Shown: positions 1-8,945, numbered from the stretch's first letter. The stretch: DNA of 38,284 nucleotides from an uncultured Oceanobacter sp. (GCA_913061185.1 CAJXTI010000036.1:1-38284), one strand, 5' to 3'. Numbers and translations: made by a program. The notes: generated by a model not told the origin, from the letters alone.

Positions 1-25
1 GCTCGGAGATGTGTATAAGAGACAG
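1..25. other. Nextera sequencing adapter (artefact)
   Basis: Bases 7-25 are AGATGTGTATAAGAGACAG, the Tn5 mosaic end used in Nextera libraries, and the six preceding bases (GCTCGG) match the end of the standard Nextera read-2 adapter. This is library sequence left at a contig end, not genomic DNA. The reading frame through it must be ignored, and genomic sequence starts at about base 26. Confidence 0.96.
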
Positions 26-208
26 TTGCAATACGAGTGCGGTTTGGTCACCGACCCCGTCATCAACGACTTTCCTGATTTGCAGGATTACCGCATTTAC
101 CTGGCCGGAGCGCCTGCCATGGTCGAAGCCGCCTCTCTGGCGTGCACCCGACGAGGTGCCAGCATCGACCGGATTTATGCTGATGCGTTTTACCCCAGCG
201 GCGTGTAA
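26..208 (+). CDS. oxygenase ferredoxin reductase, C-terminal fragment
   Basis: About 60 residues of the C-terminus of an NAD(P)H-dependent flavin/2Fe-2S reductase are visible. The 5' part is cut off by the contig end. The segments YLAGAPAMVEAA and DRIYADAFYPSG are typical of the NAD-binding lobe end of ring-hydroxylating oxygenase reductases (NagAa/NahAa/AndAa type). Such proteins pass electrons from NADH to the Rieske ferredoxin. The large and small oxygenase subunits and the ferredoxin follow on the same strand, the order seen in nagAaGHAb. The identification rests on a short fragment plus context. The stop codon is TAA at 206-208. Confidence 0.75.
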   Translation: MQYECGLVTDPVINDFPDLQDYRIYLAGAPAMVEAASLACTRRGASIDRIYADAFYPSGV

Positions 209-278
209 CGGCAGGCAACCTGAGCCCTGACCGACTCGAACAAGTGCCCGGCAATAACGCCCAGCGACAACCGAAAAA

Positions 279-310
279 ACACCAATAACGATAAACACCA
301 ATAACGATAA
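279..310. repeat. 16-bp perfect tandem repeat in oxygenase leader
   Basis: Two exact head-to-tail copies of ACACCAATAACGATAA lie at 279-294 and 295-310, directly before the AAAGGTG ribosome binding site of the oxygenase large subunit. The repeat is A-rich and would lie in the 5' untranslated region or intercistronic leader. It could be a slipped duplication or a doubled RNA-protein binding site. Confidence 0.9.
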
Positions 311-323
311 AAAGGTGAATACG

Positions 324-1583
324 ATGAGTGAACAACAACGGATTCCTCTTGCGCCCGTCTGGGATCAGGAGGACACCAGCCGCATCCCGTTCCGGGTCTA
401 TACCGACGGCGCGATTTACCAGCAGGAACTGGACAAGCTGTTCTACCGCAATCACTGGTGCTATGTCGGACTTGCAGCAGAAATCCCCAACAGCGGCGAT
501 TTCAAGCGCACCGTTATTGGCGAACGCTCCGTCATTATGGTGCGCGCCGCCGATGACAGTATCCAGGTGATTGAAAACGTCTGCGCCCACCGGGGCATGC
601 GCTTTTGTCGTGAAAAACAGGGCACGGCCAAAAGTTTTGTCTGCCCCTACCATCAGTGGAACTACGACCTTGCAGGCAACCTGCAAGGTGTGCCATTCCG
701 CCGTGGCGTCAAGCAGGACGGCCAGGTCAAGGGCGGCATGCCTAACGATTTCAACCCCGCCAACCACAGTTTGACCCAGCTGCGAGTAGCCCAGCGTGGT
801 GGCGTGGTCTTTGCGACGTTCGACCACGAAATGGAATCCTTTGAAGACTTCGTCGGCCCTGAAATGCTGCACTATTTCGACCGTATGTTTAATGGCCGCC
901 AGTTAAAAATCCTGGGTTACAACAAACAGCGTATTCCGGGTAACTGGAAGCTGATGATGGAAAACATCAAGGATCCTTACCATCCGGGGCTGCTGCACAC
1001 CTGGTTTGTGACCTTCGGACTGTGGCGTGCCGATAACCGCTCCGAACTGAAAATGGATCAGCACCATCGCCATGCCGCCATGATCTCGACCCGTGGAGAA
1101 GGCGGCAAAAATGCCTCGGTCACCGAAGGTGTCAGCAGCTTCAAGGAAAGCATGGCACTGAATGATCCACGCTTTCTCGATGTTGAAGCCGAACACTGGT
1201 GGGACGGCCCGACCGCCGTCATGATGACCCTGTTCCCGAGTGTGATCCTGCAACAGCAGGTCAACAGCGTGACCACCCGCCACATCCAACCCCATGGCCA
1301 TGATTCTTTTGATTTTGTCTGGACCCACTTCGGTTACGAAGATGACAGCGAAGCACTCACCCAACGCCGCCTGAGTCAGGCCAATCTGTTTGGCCCGGCC
1401 GGTTTTGTATCTGCCGACGATGGCGAGGTTATCGAGTTTTCCCAGCAAGGTTTTGAGCAAAAACCGTTTCACCGCTCACTGGCGGAATTGGGAGGACGCG
1501 AGGTGGCCGACACCGATCATATGGTCTCCGAGACTCTGATCCGGGGAATGTATCAGTACTGGCGCAAGATGATGGAGCTGTAA
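324..1583 (+). CDS. Rieske oxygenase large (alpha) subunit, NagG/AndAc-like
   Basis: Catalytic subunit of an aromatic-ring-hydroxylating oxygenase, 419 aa, a normal length for the family. The Rieske 2Fe-2S site is C87-x-H89 and C107-x2-H110 (CAHRG and CPYH). The mononuclear iron site is D217-x2-H220-x4-H225 (DPYHPGLLH), with the distal Asp in the GPAGFVSADDGE stretch at about 365-366. An upstream in-frame GTG at 315 overlaps the AAAGGTG ribosome binding site, so ATG 324 is preferred. The small subunit begins 3 nt after the stop. Sequence feel and gene order point to the salicylate 5-hydroxylase/anthranilate dioxygenase group, acting on an aromatic acid. The exact substrate (salicylate, anthranilate or another) cannot be read from the sequence. 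Confidence 0.93.
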   Translation: MSEQQRIPLAPVWDQEDTSRIPFRVYTDGAIYQQELDKLFYRNHWCYVGLAAEIPNSGDFKRTVIGERSVIMVRAADDSIQVIENVCAHRGMRFCREKQGTAKSFVCPYHQWNYDLAGNLQGVPFRRGVKQDGQVKGGMPNDFNPANHSLTQLRVAQRGGVVFATFDHEMESFEDFVGPEMLHYFDRMFNGRQLKILGYNKQRIPGNWKLMMENIKDPYHPGLLHTWFVTFGLWRADNRSELKMDQHHRHAAMISTRGEGGKNASVTEGVSSFKESMALNDPRFLDVEAEHWWDGPTAVMMTLFPSVILQQQVNSVTTRHIQPHGHDSFDFVWTHFGYEDDSEALTQRRLSQANLFGPAGFVSADDGEVIEFSQQGFEQKPFHRSLAELGGREVADTDHMVSETLIRGMYQYWRKMMEL

Positions 1584-1585
1584 TC

Positions 1586-2056
1586 ATGTCTATTGAAACC
1601 TACCTGCAAGTCAGCGAACTGCACCAGGACTACGCCGCCGCCGTGGATGCCCAGGACTGGGAGCGCTGGATCAATATATTCACCGATGACTGCGTCTACC
1701 GCGTTCAGTCACGGGAAAATTTCGACCGGGGAATGCCCATGGCGGCGCTGTCGTTGGATAGCAAAGGCATGCTGAAAGACCGGATCTACGGCATCACCGA
1801 AACCATTTTCCACGATCCTTATATGCAACGCCATGTGGTGTCCGCAGCGCGCATCCTCCGCCAGGATCGCGAAGTCATCGAGGCCGAAGCCAGCTATGCC
1901 GTGTTCCGTACCAAATACGACGGCATCGCCGAGGTATTCAACGTCGGTCGTTATATCGATCGTCTGATCCAGACAGAAGACGGCCTGCGTATTCAATCAA
2001 GAATCTGTGTGTTTGATAACGACATGATTCTGAACTCCCTGATTTATCCGATTTGA
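1586..2056 (+). CDS. Rieske oxygenase small (beta) subunit, NagH-like
   Basis: A 156-aa protein of the ring-hydroxylating dioxygenase beta-subunit fold (SnoaL/NTF2-like). The N-terminus LHQDYAAAVDAQDWERWINIF is the usual opening helix, and the C-terminus ends in ICVFDNDMILNSLIYPI as in many small subunits. It packs with the large subunit in an alpha3beta3 complex and has no metal site of its own. It begins at ATG 1586, 3 nt after the large-subunit stop. The ferredoxin follows 7 nt downstream of its TGA, so the three genes are surely cotranscribed. Confidence 0.92.
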   Translation: MSIETYLQVSELHQDYAAAVDAQDWERWINIFTDDCVYRVQSRENFDRGMPMAALSLDSKGMLKDRIYGITETIFHDPYMQRHVVSAARILRQDREVIEAEASYAVFRTKYDGIAEVFNVGRYIDRLIQTEDGLRIQSRICVFDNDMILNSLIYPI

Positions 2057-2063
2057 GGTGCTT

Positions 2064-2378
2064 ATGACGGATTCCTGGATCAGCGTCAGCGCGCTGGATG
2101 ACATTCCCGACGACGACGTGATTGGTGTCAGCGTTAACGGCCACCCGATCGCGCTCTACAAAATGGATGGCGAAGTCTTCGCTACCGATAACGTCTGTAC
2201 CCATGGCCAGGCCTTGCTCAGTGACGGTTTTCTGGAAGATGGGGAAATCGAATGCCCGTTACATCAGGGCAAGTTCTGTATCAAGACCGGTAAGGCCATG
2301 TGCCTGCCACTGACCGATGACATCCAGACCTACGTCACTCGGGTGGAGGACGACCAGGTTTTTCTGCGGCTTGGCTAA
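2064..2378 (+). CDS. Rieske-type ferredoxin of the oxygenase
   Basis: A 104-aa Rieske ferredoxin with ligands C45-x-H47 (CTHGQ) and C64-x2-H67 (CPLH). It carries electrons from the reductase at the window edge to the oxygenase. An in-frame GTG at 2058 belongs to the GAGGTG ribosome binding site, so ATG 2064 is chosen. It completes a reductase, alpha, beta, ferredoxin set. This order matches nagAaGHAb more closely than andAcAdAbAa, where the reductase comes last. Confidence 0.93.
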   Translation: MTDSWISVSALDDIPDDDVIGVSVNGHPIALYKMDGEVFATDNVCTHGQALLSDGFLEDGEIECPLHQGKFCIKTGKAMCLPLTDDIQTYVTRVEDDQVFLRLG

Positions 2379-2437
2379 CACCCGACCCAGGTACTCACAG
2401 CGCTTATATAACAATAAAGAAACACCGGAGAATAATA

Positions 2438-3400
2438 ATGAAAACACATACCCTGTCACTGCTCACCGGCATCACACTCAGCCTGTGTTCATCCCTGAGT
2501 TCAGCCCAGATGATGTCGTTTGCATCACCGCCTCAGGGTTCCGTCTGGAACACCATGAGCACGTCCATCGCGAACATTGCCCGCTCGAAAAATAATATGA
2601 ATGCCGTGGTGCAGCCGTTCAGCGGTAACCGCGCCATGATGGATTCGGTCGATCAGGGGCTGGCTGAGTTTGCCATCAACGACGTCAATGATGTGATCGT
2701 GGCCGCCAATGGCATGGCCGACTACCGCGACCGGGAACGGCCCAACCTGCGGTTAGCCATGCGCATCAGCCCCCAACCCATCGGTATTTTTGTGCGCAAG
2801 GACTCCGGTATCAACTCGATCAAGGATCTGACCGGCAAGCGGGTCGCCGCAGGCTGGAATGCCTTCCCGCTGGGTCGTTCGCATATGTCTGCCATGCTGG
2901 CAACCAGTGGGCTGGAATGGAGCGATGTCGAACAGGTGCTGGTACCGGATTTGATTCGGGCGGCCGACGCCCTGTCTTCTGGCCGTATTGATGCCACGTA
3001 CTTCGCGGTTGGAGGCCCCAAGGTTGCTGAGGTGGATGCCTCGGTCGGCGGCGTCAAATTTGTTCCGGTAGCCAGCGATGAAATTGCCGCCACGGCCATG
3101 GAAGCCATACGCCCGGCGTTCTATTTTTCCGCAGTAACCCCTGCCCCGCACCTTGTTGGTGTCGACGCCCCCATGCAAATGGTGACCTGGGATAACGTGC
3201 TGGTTGTCGGTGCCCATGTAGACGATGAAAAGGTATACCAGATGGTGAAAACCGTGCTGGAAAGCAAACCGGAACTGATCAAGCTGTTCCCCGGCTTCCG
3301 TACCCTGTCGACCGATGAACCTTACAAGATCTATCCCGGCCTGGCTTACCACCCCGGTGCCATCCGTTACTTCAAGGAAAAGGGCCTGTGGCATGAATAA
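2438..3400 (+). CDS. TAXI-family TRAP transporter substrate-binding protein
   Basis: A 320-aa periplasmic protein. The signal peptide is residues 1-24 (basic start, hydrophobic core, ending SSLSSAQ). The mature part has TAXI hallmarks: an early FASPPQGSVWNTMSTSIANI segment, a central KDLTGKRVAAGWNAF segment, and a C-terminal FRTLSTDEPYKIYPGLAYHPGAIRYFKEKGLW. TAXI proteins deliver ligand to a fused DctQM permease, and the next gene encodes that permease. Placed right after the oxygenase, it probably binds the oxygenase substrate or a related organic acid. The leader holds AACAATAAAGAAA and AATAATAA around a CGGAG ribosome binding site. Confidence 0.9.
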   Translation: MKTHTLSLLTGITLSLCSSLSSAQMMSFASPPQGSVWNTMSTSIANIARSKNNMNAVVQPFSGNRAMMDSVDQGLAEFAINDVNDVIVAANGMADYRDRERPNLRLAMRISPQPIGIFVRKDSGINSIKDLTGKRVAAGWNAFPLGRSHMSAMLATSGLEWSDVEQVLVPDLIRAADALSSGRIDATYFAVGGPKVAEVDASVGGVKFVPVASDEIAATAMEAIRPAFYFSAVTPAPHLVGVDAPMQMVTWDNVLVVGAHVDDEKVYQMVKTVLESKPELIKLFPGFRTLSTDEPYKIYPGLAYHPGAIRYFKEKGLWHE

Positions 3401-3432
3401 CTCCCTGAGCCATGATCTGTTGGAGACACAAC

Positions 3433-5364
3433 ATGAGTGAGTCATCGACCGTTCATCAACCCACCCTGGTGGAGTCCGCTGGGCGTAAACAGATCCGTAC
3501 CCTGCTGGGGACACTGATTACACTGGCCGCCATTGCCTACGCCGCAGATCTGTTCAGCCGACTGGGTCTGGCCATTTATACCGAGCAATATCTGGCGGTG
3601 ATTCTCGGCATCAGCCTGGCGCTGGTATTTCTGAAGCCACAGGCCAATCCGCTACGACGCGGGTTTGATACCGCACTGGGGCTGATCGGCCTTGGAGCCG
3701 GGCTGTACCTGTCGGTGCAGTACCCCTGGCTGGTCGAGCGGCAACTGGATATGCCACTCTCCGCGCTGATTCTGTCGGTGACTTTTCTGCTACTGGTGAT
3801 GGAAGGTTTACGCCGGGTCGTTGGCATCACCTTAGTGATTGTCGTGGCCACCTTTCTGGCCTTCGCACTGCTGGGGCATCATCTGACTGGCCCGCTGCAA
3901 ACCCGCAATGTCGAATTCGACCGCCTGGTGGTCTACCTCGGGCTGGATACCAACGGCATGCTGGGTTTGACACTGGCCGTGGCCGCTACCATTGTCATTG
4001 GCTTTGTCTTATTCGGACAACTGCTGCTGCGCTCCGGTGGTGCCGATTTTTTTAATGATCTGGCACTCTGCCTGATGGGCCGCTCACGTGGAGGTTCCGG
4101 CAAGATCGCCACCATAGCCTCCGCCTTGTTTGGCTCTATCTCGGGGGTGGTGGTCTCCAATATTGTCGCGACCGGTGTCGTCACCATTCGCATGATGAAG
4201 CAGGGCGGTTTCAAACCACAAACCGCCGCCGCAATAGAAACGGTTGCCTCCACTGGAGGCCAGATTATGCCGCCAGTAATGGGGGCTGTTGCCTTCCTGA
4301 TGGCCGAGTTCCTGCAAATCAGCTACGCCGACGTCGTACTGGCTGCGCTGGTGCCAGCGATTCTGTACTACGCGGCGCTGTTTATTCAGGTTGATCTGGA
4401 AGCCGCCAAAGAAGGCATCGCCAAGGTTGACCCGGCGCTGATCCCGCAACGGAATGAGGTACTGCGTAATGGCTGGATTTTTGTGGTGCCTTTTGCGGCG
4501 GTCGTGGGGGCGTTGTTCTTCTTTAATCTGCGACCCGAAACCGCTGCGCTCTGGGGTGCACTGGGTGCGCTGATCGTCGGCGTTAGCCGTGGCTACAAAG
4601 GCAAACGGATGGGCATCAGCGACATCCGCGCAGCCCTGGCAGAAACCGGCCACTCCATCGTCGACATCATCATGATTGGCGCTGCCGCCGGATTTATTAT
4701 CGGCATTCTGAACGTCACCGGGCTCGGCTTCGGACTCACCTACTTCCTGGTACAGCTGGGCGAAGGTAACCTCTTCCTGCTGCTACTGATCTCGGCGCTG
4801 GTCTGTATTGTGCTGGGCATGGGGATGCCAACCGTAGGAGTGTATCTGCTCCTGGCCGTATTAGTGGCTCCCTCATTGATTCAGGTTGGCGTTGAACCGA
4901 TCGCCGCCCACCTGTTTATCTTCTACATGGGCATGATGTCGATGATTACCCCACCGATTGCGATTGGTGCCTTCTTCGCCGCCAGCATCGCCGGAGCGGA
5001 TCCCATCAAAACAGCCTTTACCTCCATGCGTCTGGGCTGGACGGCCTACATTGTGCCCTTCCTGTTTGTCACCACACCGGCCCTGCTGCTACTGGGAGAC
5101 ACGGGCGATATCGTCATCGCCATCAGTACCACGCTGGCAGGGGTATGGGCTATTTCCATCGGTTTTGTCGGCTACTTTGGCCAGCGGCTAGGCAGCCTGC
5201 AACGCTTTGGCTTTATCGCCAGTGGTGCGCTGCTCCTGTTCCCCGCCATGGGCAGCACCAGCCTGTTGATTGCCACCCGAGTAACCGCACTGGTTTTGTT
5301 GGTTATCCTGTTACTGACAGCAAGCCTGTGCCGCACAAGGGCACAGCCGTCATCAGGAAGCTGA
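3433..5364 (+). CDS. TRAP transporter fused permease (DctQM, TAXI type)
   Basis: A roughly 643-aa inner-membrane protein rich in hydrophobic segments from end to end. About four N-terminal helices are DctQ-like, followed by the DctM-like large part with GVVVSNIVATGVVTI, ASTGGQIMPPVMGAVAF and GMGMPTVGVYLLLAVL. The repeated P-rich hairpin motifs are typical of the 4TM/12TM fused family. It uses a Na+ gradient with the binding protein encoded just upstream. An in-frame ATG at 3412 exists, but TTGGAGACA precedes ATG 3433, which is preferred. It is the last gene of the oxygenase-transporter block. Confidence 0.9.
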   Translation: MSESSTVHQPTLVESAGRKQIRTLLGTLITLAAIAYAADLFSRLGLAIYTEQYLAVILGISLALVFLKPQANPLRRGFDTALGLIGLGAGLYLSVQYPWLVERQLDMPLSALILSVTFLLLVMEGLRRVVGITLVIVVATFLAFALLGHHLTGPLQTRNVEFDRLVVYLGLDTNGMLGLTLAVAATIVIGFVLFGQLLLRSGGADFFNDLALCLMGRSRGGSGKIATIASALFGSISGVVVSNIVATGVVTIRMMKQGGFKPQTAAAIETVASTGGQIMPPVMGAVAFLMAEFLQISYADVVLAALVPAILYYAALFIQVDLEAAKEGIAKVDPALIPQRNEVLRNGWIFVVPFAAVVGALFFFNLRPETAALWGALGALIVGVSRGYKGKRMGISDIRAALAETGHSIVDIIMIGAAAGFIIGILNVTGLGFGLTYFLVQLGEGNLFLLLLISALVCIVLGMGMPTVGVYLLLAVLVAPSLIQVGVEPIAAHLFIFYMGMMSMITPPIAIGAFFAASIAGADPIKTAFTSMRLGWTAYIVPFLFVTTPALLLLGDTGDIVIAISTTLAGVWAISIGFVGYFGQRLGSLQRFGFIASGALLLFPAMGSTSLLIATRVTALVLLVILLLTASLCRTRAQPSSGS

Positions 5365-5413
5365 TAACCCCTGTTCATAACATCCGGTTTTGGCCTTCCG
5401 GGTGTTATGTCCT

Positions 5414-5443
5414 GATCCCTTGCTGCACTCGCAGCAAGGGATC
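5414..5443. terminator. perfect 13-bp hairpin after TRAP permease
   Basis: GATCCCTTGCTGC at 5414-5426 pairs perfectly with GCAGCAAGGGATC at 5431-5443 across a 4-nt ACTC loop, 50 nt after the permease stop. No T-run follows on either strand. It may stop transcription weakly, protect the 3' end of the mRNA, or be a protein site. Its position favours a transcript-end role. Confidence 0.6.
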
Positions 5444-5937
5444 ACCCAGCCAGTGACACACCCCGAACCGGATACCTGATCAGCTCATAGACTTCATCTA
5501 TGATCCGCTTCTATCCTCCATAGCGGATAACGAGGGTTATAGCCTCTGGATCTACCTGCCATTCACAGTCGACGTACTGTCGTTCGCCAAGGTAGCAGTC
5601 AGCCTGATATCAGAAGTCGATTTGCAGGGTGCCATTTCTGCCATTCACTGCTCCCAGATATACAGCATTTTGCGGCCACCCAGGCAGTGAAAATAGCGCC
5701 CCCCCTACCAACTCCAATGGATCAGAACCCTTCTGCTGATTACAACTGGTACGAGCGCCGTACCTGGTGCAGGCGGACAACTTATCAGTAGTGAGATAGG
5801 CTTATGACACAACGATCATCTTCACCAAGCCATTTTAACCTTTGGTGGATTTTTATGTCTCCCTGAAGAATATAATAACGCTCAAAAGATCTTTCTCTGT
5901 AGAATGCTCTGCTATAGATCAAAAAAGGTTATTGGAA
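5444..5937. other. non-coding gap between catabolic and defence blocks
   Basis: About 490 bases with no convincing gene. Two small dyads are present: CATAGA/TCTATG near 5484-5500, and ATCCGCT/AGCGGAT near 5500-5526. A consensus -10 hexamer TATAAT lies at 5871-5876 and could drive the regulator at 5938, but no good -35 is visible at 17 nt. No repeat of the tRNA-Arg 3' end was found here. Confidence 0.5.
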
Positions 5938-6174
5938 ATGATCAAGTGCCATTTATCTCGCATCATGGGCGAGAAAAAACTGAAGATCGCAGATGTTGCC
6001 AGAGGCACCGGTATCAACCGTGGCACCATCACCCGCCTGTATCAGGAAACGTCTGTCAGGGTAGAGTTCGATGTGCTCGAACAGCTTTGTGTGTATCTAC
6101 AGTGCGATATTTCCGAATTACTGGAACTGGTGACGGCTGATGGCGCAGCGACAAAACAAGGAGCATCTGAGTGA
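5938..6174 (+). CDS. small Xre/Cro-type HTH regulator
   Basis: A 78-aa protein made almost wholly of a lambda-repressor-like helix-turn-helix: LKIADVARGTGINRGTITRLY, then VLEQLCVYLQCDISELLEL, the YozG/Cro-C family pattern. The frame is open back to 5842, but the preferred start is ATG 5938, preceded by AAAAAAGG at 5921-5928. Its stop overlaps the methyltransferase GTG start by 4 nt (GTGA), so the two are translationally coupled. Known analogues are controller (C) proteins that time restriction-modification expression. That role is inferred from position. Confidence 0.8.
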   Translation: MIKCHLSRIMGEKKLKIADVARGTGINRGTITRLYQETSVRVEFDVLEQLCVYLQCDISELLELVTADGAATKQGASE

Positions 6175-8945
6175 ACGCTGTCGAAATTGAAATCGCCATC
6201 TCTGAACTGGCGCAGCAGCCATTCGACACCGATGAATTTCCCTACGAGTTTCTGCGGGCCTTTGGCAACAAGGACACCACCCTCAAACGTCTGCGCTCGG
6301 GTGCTACCAACAAATCGGACGTTGGCGGAGTGTTGCAAACCAACAACGTGCATATCGCCATTGCCAAGCCGGGAGAAACGACCCAAACGTTAACCGCCTT
6401 GCGTGAAAGCCCGGCAACCACCAAAGCAAAGGCCAAATTTATACTGGCGACCGATGGCGACACCTTCGAAGCAGAAGAGCTTGCAAGCGGTGAAACCGTC
6501 GCCTGTGAATACGGCAAGTTTCCTGATCACTTTGGTTTTTTTCTGCCTCTGGCGGGCATCAGCACGGTGAAACAGATACGCGACAGCTCGTTTGATATCC
6601 GCGCCACCAGTCGCTTAAACCGCTTGTACGTCGAATTGTTGAAAGACAACCCGGACTGGGCAACCGCCGATCAACGCCATGAAATGAACCACTTTATGGC
6701 CCGGTTGATCTTCTGCTTCTTTGCTGAAGACACCCGCATTTTTAACGGTACAGATTTGTTCACCGCCACTATTGAACAGATGAGCGCACGGAATTCGTCC
6801 GATACGCATTTGGTCATCAGTGAGATATTTCGGGCGATGAACACCAAAATCGCCGACCGAGAAACTTCTGGCCTGCGCCCCTGGGCAGATCAATTCCCGT
6901 ATGTAAACGGTGGTCTGTTCTCTGGCAGCACCGACGTACCGAGTTTCAGCAAAATTGCCCGTTCTTACCTGCTGCACATTGGCAACCTCGACTGGACACA
7001 AATCAACCCGGACATCTTCGGCTCCATGATTCAAGCCGTCGCCGACGACGACGAACGTGGCGAACTGGGCATGCATTACACCAGCGTGCCCAATATCCTG
7101 AAAGTGCTGAATCCGCTGTTTCTCGATGATCTGCGCGACAAGCTGGGAGACGCCGGAGACAGCAAACTCAAACTGTTAAACCTGCGCAAGCGTATGGCAC
7201 ACATCCGGGTATTTGACCCGGCCTGTGGCTCGGGCAATTTTTTGGTGATTGCCTACAAACACATACGCGAGATTGAAAACACCATCAACGAACGGCGCGG
7301 AGAGCCAGGGCGTAAAAGTGATATACCATTGAATAATTTTCGTGGTATTGAACTGCGGGATTTCTCGGCAGAAATTGCTCGTCTTGCGTTGATTATTGCC
7401 GAATACCAATGTGATGTCCGTTATCGGGGACAGCAGGAGGCGCTGATTGAATTCCTGCCCCTCAATAATCAGAACTGGATTGCCAGCGGTAATGCCTTAC
7501 AGCTGGAATGGGAGTCTGTATGCCCGTCAGCAGGCACCAGCGTCAAGCTTTATGCCGATGACTTGTTTCAAAGCCCATTGGATCAGGCGGAAATCAATTT
7601 TGATAACGAAGGTGGCGAAGTCTATATCTGCGGCAACCCGCCGTATTTGGGTTCGACATGGCAATCAAAAGAGCAAAAAGCCGATTTACAGGCTATTTTC
7701 GATAAACGCACCAACAGCTGGAAGTCGCTCGACTATGTCGCCGGTTGGTTTATGAAAGCCGCCGACTATTGTTCGCGCCATACCGCCGCTGCCGCCTTTG
7801 TATCCACCAATTCCATCTGTCAGGGGCAGCAGGTGCCGATTTTATGGCCCTTGGTATTTGATACCGGCTGCCAGATTGAATTTGCCCATACCTCCTTTAA
7901 ATGGGCGAACCTAGCCGCTAATAACGCCGGGGTAACGGTGGCGATTATCGGTATCTCAGCCGAACCAAAAACACCAAGAAGATTATTCTCAATCGCCGAA
8001 GACGGCGAAACGGTTGAGAAGCAGTGCGAAAAAATCAATGCGTATTTGGTGGCGGGAAAAAGTGTATTTGTAGATAAGTATTCCAAACCTATCGGCGAGA
8101 TTAGTGAGATGCTACGGGGAAATATGCCCTACGATGGAGGCAATCTACTGCTTTCACCCGACGAGGTAAATGAACTTCAGATAACGCCAGAGCAGAAGAA
8201 AAAATTCATTCGCCGCATCTATGGTTCTGCCGAATTTATTCGGGGATTGGAACGCTATTGCCTTTGGATTGACGATAAAGATCTTTCCGAAGCCAGATCA
8301 ATTCCTGCGATAGCTAAAAGACTGACAGCCGTTGAAGAGATGAGATTGGCGAGTCGTGACAAAGGTGCAAATGATATGGCTGATCGTGCGCATCAAATGC
8401 GCGAGATGAACATTGGCCATAAGCAAACCATCGCAATGCCATGTGTATCTTCTGAATCGAGAGATTATTTACCGGTAGGCTTGCTCGATAATCATTCCAC
8501 GGTCACGAATCTTGCTTTTGCACTTTTCGACGCCCCCCTCTGGAATATGGCTCTAATCGCCTCCCGTATTCACCTGGTCTGGATTGCCACTGTCTGCGGA
8601 AAGATGAAAACAGACTTTCGCTACTCCAACACGATGGGTTGGAACACCTTCCCCGTGCCTAAACTCACCGAAAAAAACAAAGAAGACCTGACCCGCTGCG
8701 CTGAGAATATTCTGCTCGCCCGTGAAGCGCATTTCCCGGCGACCATCGCCGACTTGTATAAACCCGATGCCATGCCCGCTGACCTGCGCGCCGCTCATGA
8801 CCGTAATGACGAAGTGCTGGAGCGTATCTATATCGGTCGCCGCTTCCGCAACGACACCGAACGACTGGAAAAGCTGTTTGAGCTGTACACCAAAATGACG
8901 GCTGAGGCAGCGACGGGCACGAAGGGCAAGCGAGGTCAGCCATGA
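6171..8945 (+). CDS. N6-adenine DNA methyltransferase, MmeI-like architecture
   Basis: A 924-aa class I SAM-dependent DNA methyltransferase. SAM motif I is FDPACGSGNF at 348-357 and catalytic motif IV is NPPY at 489-492, the N6-adenine type. The helical region before it has MARLIFCFFAEDTRIF and GELGMHYTS, as in MmeI/Type IIL and related 920-aa enzymes. C-terminal residues of about 560-900 would hold target recognition. I see no D-x(n)-ExK nuclease motif at the N-terminus, where MmeI has one, so this subunit probably only modifies DNA. It starts at GTG 6171 behind AAGGAG and overlaps both its upstream and downstream neighbours by 4 nt. Confidence 0.9.
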   Translation: MNAVEIEIAISELAQQPFDTDEFPYEFLRAFGNKDTTLKRLRSGATNKSDVGGVLQTNNVHIAIAKPGETTQTLTALRESPATTKAKAKFILATDGDTFEAEELASGETVACEYGKFPDHFGFFLPLAGISTVKQIRDSSFDIRATSRLNRLYVELLKDNPDWATADQRHEMNHFMARLIFCFFAEDTRIFNGTDLFTATIEQMSARNSSDTHLVISEIFRAMNTKIADRETSGLRPWADQFPYVNGGLFSGSTDVPSFSKIARSYLLHIGNLDWTQINPDIFGSMIQAVADDDERGELGMHYTSVPNILKVLNPLFLDDLRDKLGDAGDSKLKLLNLRKRMAHIRVFDPACGSGNFLVIAYKHIREIENTINERRGEPGRKSDIPLNNFRGIELRDFSAEIARLALIIAEYQCDVRYRGQQEALIEFLPLNNQNWIASGNALQLEWESVCPSAGTSVKLYADDLFQSPLDQAEINFDNEGGEVYICGNPPYLGSTWQSKEQKADLQAIFDKRTNSWKSLDYVAGWFMKAADYCSRHTAAAAFVSTNSICQGQQVPILWPLVFDTGCQIEFAHTSFKWANLAANNAGVTVAIIGISAEPKTPRRLFSIAEDGETVEKQCEKINAYLVAGKSVFVDKYSKPIGEISEMLRGNMPYDGGNLLLSPDEVNELQITPEQKKKFIRRIYGSAEFIRGLERYCLWIDDKDLSEARSIPAIAKRLTAVEEMRLASRDKGANDMADRAHQMREMNIGHKQTIAMPCVSSESRDYLPVGLLDNHSTVTNLAFALFDAPLWNMALIASRIHLVWIATVCGKMKTDFRYSNTMGWNTFPVPKLTEKNKEDLTRCAENILLAREAHFPATIADLYKPDAMPADLRAAHDRNDEVLERIYIGRRFRNDTERLEKLFELYTKMTAEAATGTKGKRGQP

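Noticed and set aside
63-872. 269-codon minus-strand frame at the left end
   Set aside because: It is antisense to the reductase fragment and the oxygenase large subunit, which are clear by catalytic motifs.
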